Positions 58,782 to 64,000 of a DNA stretch of 64,000 nucleotides are shown here, piece after piece. A program made the position numbers and the translations under genes. Source of the DNA: Ruegeria_C sp040830705 (GTDB lineage: Bacteria > Pseudomonadota > Alphaproteobacteria > Rhodobacterales > Rhodobacteraceae). The stretch is from positions 1 through 64,000 of the forward strand of contig JBFOME010000015.1 in NCBI GenBank assembly GCA_040830705.1, read 5' to 3'. Below the pieces are notes generated by a model that was given only the letters and a program-made list of their open reading frames with translations, had not been told where the DNA came from and made no database searches. Within the stretch, counting starts at the first letter, position 1, and each line of letters begins with the position of its first letter.

Positions 58782-59492
58782 TCAGGACGGATCGTGCGGG
58801 CTTGCCAGCCATTCGCGCAGCGCTTCGGTCACAGGGCCTGGGGTTTCGAGCATCGGGAAATGCCCCGCATCCTCCAGAATGCGCAATGTGGCCTTCGGGA
58901 TCAGCTCGGACATGAACACATGTCGTTTCACCGGCGTCAGACTGTCATGTGCGCCACATAAAACCAGCGTGGGCACCGATATCTTGCGCAGCGTCGCCTG
59001 TTGATCGGGGCGACGCTGCAAGGCGCGCATCTGGCGCACGAACACTTCGGGCCCCTGCCGGGCGCTCATGGCGTGGACAAATTCGAAAATCTCGGCGTGT
59101 TTGGGCCCATCCGCCAGCACCTCAGGCGCCAGCGCCTCGCGCATGACTTCATCCAGACGGCCACTGCGTGCGCCGACAATCATCAGTTCGCGGGCGGCAG
59201 CGATTTGCGGCGTATCGGACAGGCTGTCGGTCGATATCAGGCAGAGCCGCGCCACCCGGTCGGGCGCACGGCGATAGATCTCCATCGCGATGATGCCACC
59301 CATGCTATGTCCAACCAACGCAAAGCGATGCGGCAATTGGTCCAGCAGGTCCGAGGCGATCTGTTCGACCCGTTCGCCCATCGAGGTCGGCGCAATCGTG
59401 ACCGCCCGGTCTGCGGACAAATCCAGAAACTGTGCGCCGAACACCCGTGCGTCGCACATCAAACCGGTCAAGAATACCAGCGGTTCAGTCAT
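58782..59492 (-). CDS. Alpha/beta hydrolase
   Basis: A 236-residue protein with the nucleophile elbow ALVGHSMGGIIAMEIY, a catalytic Asp region in VPTLVLCGAHDSLTPVKRH, and the His in LEDAGHFPMLETPG. Such proteins are esterases, lactonases or C-C hydrolases; no substrate can be named. It is convergent with phaZ and last of the minus-strand run starting at 62392. Confidence 0.88.
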   Translation of the reverse strand: MTEPLVFLTGLMCDARVFGAQFLDLSADRAVTIAPTSMGERVEQIASDLLDQLPHRFALVGHSMGGIIAMEIYRRAPDRVARLCLISTDSLSDTPQIAAARELMIVGARSGRLDEVMREALAPEVLADGPKHAEIFEFVHAMSARQGPEVFVRQMRALQRRPDQQATLRKISVPTLVLCGAHDSLTPVKRHVFMSELIPKATLRILEDAGHFPMLETPGPVTEALREWLASPHDPS

Positions 59493-59590
59493 GGCGCACC
59501 GCTTGATGTTGATAGAAAAACGTCACCCTGCACTCTTTGCTTCTTACTTGCGCGCAAGATGCGGGTTTTGCCGGCGGCGGGCAAGTCCGG

Positions 59591-60223
59591 CTAAGGCAAG
59601 ACCAAGCCGCGAAAAGGCGGAAAGTCGCCGTAGCGCCCGCGCCGTTCGTCCAGAGTTTCGCAGGGCTCGGCACCGGGGCGCAGCAGGCATCCACGCGGGG
59701 CAATATAGCTGTCGATCCGACGCTTCGGTTGCGGGCGCCAGACCAGATTGAAAGCGCAGAGCTTTGGAAAGAACCATATCTCGGAATAGCTCAAATGATC
59801 ATGCATCCACCACGCCAGATCGCGCCAGTCGCGACCCGTGGCGTAGTGATCCGCAAACCACGGGATCACGATCGAGGCCCCGGCCACGCGGGCATCCCCC
59901 GTGCCGATATCCCAGATATGGCATTCCAGCGGATTGTCATTGCGGGCGCAGTTCAGCTTGTTCTCATTGCCAAAGCGGTTGAGCGTCGGCGAGCGATAGC
60001 CCGAGCGGATGGCGACGCGGCCAAAAGTCTCCTCCAACGGGTCCAAAAGGGTTTCGCAGAACGCGCGGCCGGTTTCGATGGCTAGGTCCGGGTTTTCGGG
60101 GATGTTCTGGATCTGGTGAAAACTGCCGATCTCGGAGTAGAGAAACTCGCGCATGTAGAAGTATTTCGACAGCCGCACCCGGCCCAACGTCTCAAGGCTC
60201 CACATGCTGCGGGGTGGGCGCAT
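59591..60223 (-). CDS. M15-like peptidase-fold protein, possibly inactive
   Basis: A 210-residue protein with a segment resembling M15 D-Ala-D-Ala carboxypeptidases: IRSGYRSPTLNRFGNENKLNC. The usual Ser-x-His-x6-Asp and final His-x-His zinc site is not clear; instead it reads NPLECHIWDIGTGD and ends in FNLVWRP. The fold may be retained without the classic metal site. The ATG at 60223 overlaps the stop of the VOC gene (TGATG), so both belong to one operon. Role unknown. Confidence 0.65.
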   Translation of the reverse strand: MRPPRSMWSLETLGRVRLSKYFYMREFLYSEIGSFHQIQNIPENPDLAIETGRAFCETLLDPLEETFGRVAIRSGYRSPTLNRFGNENKLNCARNDNPLECHIWDIGTGDARVAGASIVIPWFADHYATGRDWRDLAWWMHDHLSYSEIWFFPKLCAFNLVWRPQPKRRIDSYIAPRGCLLRPGAEPCETLDERRGRYGDFPPFRGLVLP

Positions 60224-60654
60224 CAGCCGTACCCATTCCAGCGGAACTCGCCATTTGGCCCAAGGGCAGAAAATGGGTTATGCGCCACTTCCCAAACCGT
60301 ACCCTCGGGTGCGCGGAAGTATCCGTGATGGCCGCCCCAGAACACATCGCTGGCCGCCTTGAGGATCGTCGCGCCAGCCGCCTCGGCCGCGTTCAGAATT
60401 TCGCCCACCTGTTCCTTTGCCGCGCAATTGTAGCTGAGGGTCGTGGCGCCTTGCCCCAGATCATCCGTCGCACAACCGATATCCTCGGCGAGCTTATCCA
60501 GCGGGTATAGGCCCAGCACCTGACCGATCAAATCAAAGGCGATCACGCCATCGGGCGTCTCGACCCTTCGCCAGCCCAGCGTTTCATAGAACTGTGCCGA
60601 GCCCTCCATATCGCTGGTGCCGACCGTGATCAGGCTGACGCGTTGGTCCATCAT
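60223..60654 (-). CDS. VOC family (glyoxalase/bleomycin-resistance-type) protein
   Basis: A 143-residue protein of the vicinal oxygen chelate superfamily, with the two beta-alpha-beta-beta-beta repeats. It starts VSLITVGTSDMEGSAQFYETLGWRRVE and ends with FWGGHHGYFRAPEGTVWEVAHNP, typical of the family. It could be a lyase, isomerase or dioxygenase. It overlaps both neighbouring genes (4 bases with the upstream hydrolase gene, 1 with the M15-like gene). Confidence 0.87.
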   Translation of the reverse strand: MMDQRVSLITVGTSDMEGSAQFYETLGWRRVETPDGVIAFDLIGQVLGLYPLDKLAEDIGCATDDLGQGATTLSYNCAAKEQVGEILNAAEAAGATILKAASDVFWGGHHGYFRAPEGTVWEVAHNPFSALGPNGEFRWNGYG

Positions 60655-61646
60655 TTCACTCCTTTTGTCTGCAACCAGCCTAGGATCGTGGCAACCGCTC
60701 GGCCCGTCTGACCGGGCGACATGATATCGCCCGCAATCACGTGCGCGTTGGGATCGTCACCTTCGCCCATGGTCACTGTTTCGATTTTGGCCGGCCCGCC
60801 CCAGCGTCCAGCCACCTCTCGCGTCAGATCGGATCGCACAACCCGATCATCATCCGAGAACAAGAACAATACAGGAACATTAGCCTGCGTCACGTCCAGA
60901 GTCATCACTTTTTTGACCAACGCCGCCATCGAAAGAACCGGCGGCCAGCCATATGTGGTCGTCCAGTACTTGCGCTGCCCCTCATTGCGCGGCTCGAAGC
61001 TACGCTCTGACCCTATGACAAGCGGCACCCAGTAGCGCACCGCCGGTAGCGTCAGAACCCAGGCCATCGGATCGTTGATCCCGAAATTGGGAGAGACCAG
61101 CACCATCGCAGCAACATTCTGGCTAAGGTCAGGGTCCAGCGCAGCCGCAACCGCAAGCGTCGCCCCGGTGGAGGTTGCGATCACCACAACCTTGTCGCCG
61201 GTGGCGCGCGCAGCAGCCAGACCTTCGGCAACATCCTGCATCCAGGCGGTGGCGTTGCCATCGGCAAAACCCGCGCTGCCACGCCCATGCCCGCGCAGAC
61301 GGGTATAGACCAGATTGGTCCCTAGCGCTTCGGCCACCTTGTCCGGCACAGGGCGGATTTCTTCAGAACTAGCGGAAAACCCATGCAGGTAGAGCACCGA
61401 ATAGGGCGTCCGCTGCTCTTTCATACCGGGCTGCCAGATCGCCCGTTTTTCGGTGCCTTCAGTTATATCGTCATGCAGCGATTCCACCGACTCGAAATAG
61501 ACCTGCACCCCTTCGCCAAATTTGCGCGGGTCGAAGCGAGCCTTCAGGTCGACCTGCTCATATGGCCCAAAGGCCCAGAGCGCGCCCGCAGCTACCAAGA
61601 GAAACAGAAGGATACGCCCCAGCCATTTCCCAAGGGCGCGCATCAC
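60651..61646 (-). CDS. Membrane-anchored alpha/beta hydrolase
   Basis: A 331-residue protein with one N-terminal helix (about 9-26, LGRILLFLLVAAGALWAF) and an alpha/beta hydrolase domain facing the periplasm. The nucleophile motif is VIATSTGATLAVAAAL; upstream are LYLHGFSASSEEIRP and RLRGHGRGSAGFADG, and a later FLFSDDDRVVRSDL probably bears the Asp. The Ser replaces the usual central position in A-T-S-T-G. It overlaps the genes on both sides by 4 bases. Confidence 0.85.
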   Translation of the reverse strand: MMRALGKWLGRILLFLLVAAGALWAFGPYEQVDLKARFDPRKFGEGVQVYFESVESLHDDITEGTEKRAIWQPGMKEQRTPYSVLYLHGFSASSEEIRPVPDKVAEALGTNLVYTRLRGHGRGSAGFADGNATAWMQDVAEGLAAARATGDKVVVIATSTGATLAVAAALDPDLSQNVAAMVLVSPNFGINDPMAWVLTLPAVRYWVPLVIGSERSFEPRNEGQRKYWTTTYGWPPVLSMAALVKKVMTLDVTQANVPVLFLFSDDDRVVRSDLTREVAGRWGGPAKIETVTMGEGDDPNAHVIAGDIMSPGQTGRAVATILGWLQTKGVK

Positions 61647-62392
61647 CCCTCACCCAACACATCAAGGACCGCCTGCTCGATCATTCCCAGGCACGGCCCG
61701 TTCGAAAATCGGTGATCTGCGTCCTTCACAAGTGTCAGCCGCATGTCGTCACAGGTGGCGTGGTCCAGCAGCCGCAGCGCGGTTTCGGTCGATACCGCTG
61801 TATCAGCTGTGCCCTGCAAGCATCTGACCTTGAACGGCAATTCCAGCGTTGCGCGCAACACCAATCGCTGCCGCCCATCCTCGATCATCCGCTTGGTGAT
61901 TATGTAGGGCTCCATGTAGTCCGACGGCAATTCCACCTGCCCGACCTCCTCAAGCGCCTGCTTCTGCGCATCTGTGAAGGACGCCCAATAGCCGTCCTCG
62001 GTGAAATCAGGGGCGGCCGCGATGGTGACCATGCCAGTGATCCGTTCTGGCATGACTCGGGCCAGCAGCAGTGCTTGCCAGCCGCCCATGGACGAGCCGA
62101 CCACTACGACCGGTCCTTCGGTCAGTGCCTCGACCGCTGCGACCGTGTCCTCGTGCCAGTCGCCAATGCAGCCCTCTTCGAACGTGCCTGAACTCTCGCC
62201 GTGGCCGGAATAGTCGAACCGCAAGAAGGCGCGCCCCTGTGCCTGCGCCCAGGATTCCAAATGCACGGCCTTGGTGCCCTCCATGTCGGATTTCAGCCCG
62301 CCCAGAAACACGATGCAGGGTCCCTGACCCACACTGCGGTGATAGGCGATCCGTCGTCCCTGTGGCGTCTCGAAAAATTGCGTCTCTGCCAT
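61643..62392 (-). CDS. Alpha/beta hydrolase
   Basis: A 249-residue soluble protein with LGGLKSDMEGTKA, RFDYSGHGESSG, nucleophile elbow VVVGSSMGGWQALLLA and catalytic His in VKDADHRFSNG. The GLKSDM and FDYSGHGES elements resemble the ABHD10/BEM46-type esterases and thioesterases. The start is set at 62390-62392 (MAETQFFETPQGRR); an upstream in-frame ATG would add 17 residues. It is first in the overlapping minus-strand operon and divergent from the ArsR-SRPBCC gene. Confidence 0.86.
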   Translation of the reverse strand: MAETQFFETPQGRRIAYHRSVGQGPCIVFLGGLKSDMEGTKAVHLESWAQAQGRAFLRFDYSGHGESSGTFEEGCIGDWHEDTVAAVEALTEGPVVVVGSSMGGWQALLLARVMPERITGMVTIAAAPDFTEDGYWASFTDAQKQALEEVGQVELPSDYMEPYIITKRMIEDGRQRLVLRATLELPFKVRCLQGTADTAVSTETALRLLDHATCDDMRLTLVKDADHRFSNGPCLGMIEQAVLDVLGEG

Positions 62393-62458
62393 CGCTGCCT
62401 CCTGATTTGAGGCGATCATGCAAGCCACACCGCGCCGCCGCAATCGCAGAATTATTAG

Positions 62459-62490
62459 GTTACCATATTGTCACGTGACTATCTAGTAAC
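62459..62490. promoter_or_regulatory. Extended dyad operator ahead of the ArsR-SRPBCC gene
   Basis: A perfect GTCACGTGAC palindrome (62470-62479) is flanked by GTTAC (62459-62463) and GTAAC (62486-62490), and all share one symmetry centre at 62474.5. It lies 16-47 bases upstream of the ArsR-SRPBCC start and 67-98 bases from the divergent hydrolase start, the expected place for an ArsR-type operator. Confidence 0.6.
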
Positions 62491-62505
62491 GTATAAGTAA
62501 TTCCC

Positions 62506-63273
62506 ATGGAAGCGATCTTCAAGGCCTTGGCCGACCCGGCCCGCCTGACCCTGATGGACAGTTTGCGCCGGAAGGACGGCCAAAGCCTGAGCGAGCTGGA
62601 AGCCCAGCTCGACATGAGCCGGTTCGGGGTGATGAAACATCTCAAGGTGCTTGAGGACGCCTCTCTGATCGTCACCCGCAAGAAAGGGCGGTTTAAATAT
62701 CACTATCTGAACGCCCTGCCCCTGCAGGAGGCAATTGACCGATGGATTGACCCCTACCGCGCCAAGCCCGCGGCGCGTGGGGTGCTTGATCTGAAAGCGA
62801 AACTTGAAGGAGCTGCCCCAATGAGTGAAACCCAGAAACCCGATTTCATGATGGCCACGTTCATCCGCTGCACGCAGGATGCGCTATGGTCCGCACTGAC
62901 CGACCCACAGGAGGTCATCAAGTACCATTTCATCGCCACCGGCGCGCAAGGGACGTTGGAACAGGGCGGAACAGCCACCTACACGATGGAGGGCGGGATT
63001 CCGATGATCAGCATCGACGTGACGGAGTCGCGGCCCAAAACCTATCTAGACATGGTGTTCAAACCCTGCTGGGAAGGTGACGGCATGCCGACCTCGCGCT
63101 GTACCTACCTGATCGAACCGCAGGACGATCACTGCAAGCTGACCATCGAGCACTATGACATTCCACCCGGACAAGAAGGTGTCGCCGATGGCTGGTATCG
63201 CATGGCGTCTGCGATCAAGACCTACCTTGAAACCGACGAGGTCCATCGTTTTCCCATGCCGGAGGATCATTGA
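62506..63273 (+). CDS. ArsR-type HTH fused to an SRPBCC (AHSA1-like) domain
   Basis: A 255-residue fusion. Residues 1-95 are an ArsR-family winged helix (MEAIFKALADPARLTLMDSLRRKDGQSLSELEAQLDMSRFGVMKHLKVLEDASLI). Residues about 110-245 are an SRPBCC/AHSA1-like domain (TFIRCTQDALWSALTDPQEVIKYHF), which usually binds a hydrophobic ligand. The ligand-binding domain thus probably senses a small molecule and controls DNA binding of the head. An exact dyad upstream is the probable operator, and the divergent hydrolase operon the likely target. No metal-binding Cys typical of ArsR is evident. Confidence 0.9.
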   Translation: MEAIFKALADPARLTLMDSLRRKDGQSLSELEAQLDMSRFGVMKHLKVLEDASLIVTRKKGRFKYHYLNALPLQEAIDRWIDPYRAKPAARGVLDLKAKLEGAAPMSETQKPDFMMATFIRCTQDALWSALTDPQEVIKYHFIATGAQGTLEQGGTATYTMEGGIPMISIDVTESRPKTYLDMVFKPCWEGDGMPTSRCTYLIEPQDDHCKLTIEHYDIPPGQEGVADGWYRMASAIKTYLETDEVHRFPMPEDH

Positions 63274-63377
63274 TCACCCGGGTCGAATACCCAGCTTGCG
63301 GCGATGCGTCAGGTCGCCGCTTGCCCCGGCCAACCCTACACCTCTAGATTGCCCGCAACGCAAGACGGAGCGGACCA

Positions 63378-64000
63378 CTGCTGACATTCCTCAGAATTCT
63401 CGCGATTGCCCTTATCATGCTGCTTGTTGCGGGCTTCACGCTCTGGGGCTCGCTGGCGCTCTGGTTCCACTTTCCCGGGCCCGAGCCGGTTCGATTTGTA
63501 GCGACCGGGGGTTTTGCGCTGTTTGGTGCCGCCACGCTCTTCGCACAATTTCGGGCGGGCCGGATCAAGATGTTGACCGGCTACTCCGCCGTGCTTATCG
63601 CCGTCCTGATCTGGTGGCAGTCGATCACGCCTCCGCTCGACGGCGACTGGGCCCCGGATGACGCGGTGCAGGTAACCGGAACCATCAACGGCGACATGCT
63701 CACGCTGGACGGGCTGCGCAACTTCGATTGGCAAACCGAAAACGAGTTCACCTCGAACTGGGAAACCCGCAGCTATGATCTGAGCAAGCTTCAGTCTGCG
63801 GATCTGTTCATGTCCCATTGGGACGGCCCTGCCATCGCTCATATGATTGTCAGCTTTGGGTTCGAGGGTGGCGAGTACCTTGCCTGGTCCGCCGAGGTCC
63901 GCCACACCAAGGGCAGCGAATACTCGCCCCTGAAAGACGCATTCAAAGCCCACACGCTGATCCTGATCGCAGGCGATGAACGCGATCTGATCGGCCTGCG
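63378..64000 (+). CDS. DUF4105 domain membrane protein (partial, runs off window)
   Basis: The frame is open to the right edge, with an in-frame stop at 63345-63347. A transmembrane helix pair (LTFLRILAIALIMLLVAGFTLWGSLALWF and a second segment near LTGYSAVLIAVLIWWQS) precedes a DUF4105 domain that includes LRNFDWQTENEFTSNWETRSYDLSKL and AIAHMIVSFGFEGGEYLAWSAE. The first ATG is at 63417, but it would cut into the first helix; CTG codons at 63378 and 63381 preceded by GGAG are a better start by position. The function of DUF4105 is uncertain; it is thought to be a periplasmic hydrolase-like domain. Confidence 0.8.
   Translation, partial: MLTFLRILAIALIMLLVAGFTLWGSLALWFHFPGPEPVRFVATGGFALFGAATLFAQFRAGRIKMLTGYSAVLIAVLIWWQSITPPLDGDWAPDDAVQVTGTINGDMLTLDGLRNFDWQTENEFTSNWETRSYDLSKLQSADLFMSHWDGPAIAHMIVSFGFEGGEYLAWSAEVRHTKGSEYSPLKDAFKAHTLILIAGDERDLIGL

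Noticed and set aside
1..64000. Mobile elements, prophage, CRISPR or genomic island boundaries
   Set aside because: I saw no transposase, integrase, direct repeat array or tRNA-adjacent attachment site, and composition looks even throughout.

Overview
This window looks like about 64 kb of chromosome from a marine-type alphaproteobacterium of the Rhodobacterales (Roseobacter group, Ruegeria-like). The reasons are high GC, a ferredoxin VI (FdxE) that resembles the Rhodobacter protein, a SAM-II riboswitch ahead of metZ, a Crp/Fnr regulator, a complete phaZ/phaC-phaP-phaR polyhydroxyalkanoate (PHA) locus, and small lineage-typical proteins (DUF2842, DUF6446, DUF2065). I saw no tRNA, rRNA, CRISPR array, insertion sequence, prophage or origin. 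The genus is inferred, not proven.

Layout. 0-8 kb: a partial DUF6446 gene and glyQ; a secreted SPOR/peptidoglycan-binding protein with a trypsin-like domain that has lost all three catalytic residues; a Tat-exported beta-carbonic anhydrase; a ThDP-dependent enzyme coupled to trkH; and a short protein with a long Ala/Lys/Pro histone-like tail. 8-15 kb: folE2, metZ with its SAM-II riboswitch, an alpha/beta hydrolase, a Nu-class GST, a PPOX flavoprotein divergent from an AraC regulator, and a yeast-type cytosine deaminase. 14.7-24 kb: fdxE plus a VCBS-repeat protein, purD, xseA-GST, ftsY-GNAT-EamA-yciB, a Crp/Fnr regulator and a candidate small RNA. 24-31 kb: hflK-hflC-DUF2065-degP (membrane protein quality control), gor and rpiA. 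30.7-38.4 kb: GST-sdaA, an EamA exporter, thiamine diphosphokinase, a 640-residue acidic protein, purA-DUF2842. 38.5-45.2 kb: small proteins, a cobalt-type nitrile hydratase operon, secG, pyrG, an M19 dipeptidase and tandem TerB-like genes.

45.4-53.5 kb holds the most intriguing metabolic unit: a polar amino-acid-type ABC importer (ATPase, binding protein, two permeases), two glutamine-synthetase-like ligases flanking a class I glutamine amidotransferase, and a DegT-type aminotransferase behind a perfect palindrome. It resembles a gamma-glutamylation route for an imported amine, but has no Puu-type oxidase or dehydrogenase.

53.5-58.7 kb is the PHA locus (phaR, phasin, phaC divergent from phaZ). 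CTGC-N3-GCAG palindromes, the type reported for PhaR, occur ahead of phaP, between phaC and phaZ, and with one mismatch ahead of phaR. Another lies ahead of the histone-tailed gene 47 kb away, which suggests that this gene is a PhaF/PhaM-like granule-nucleoid linker in the same regulon. 58.8-64 kb: three alpha/beta hydrolases with VOC and M15-like proteins in one overlapping operon, a divergent ArsR-SRPBCC fusion regulator behind a long dyad, and a truncated DUF4105 membrane protein.
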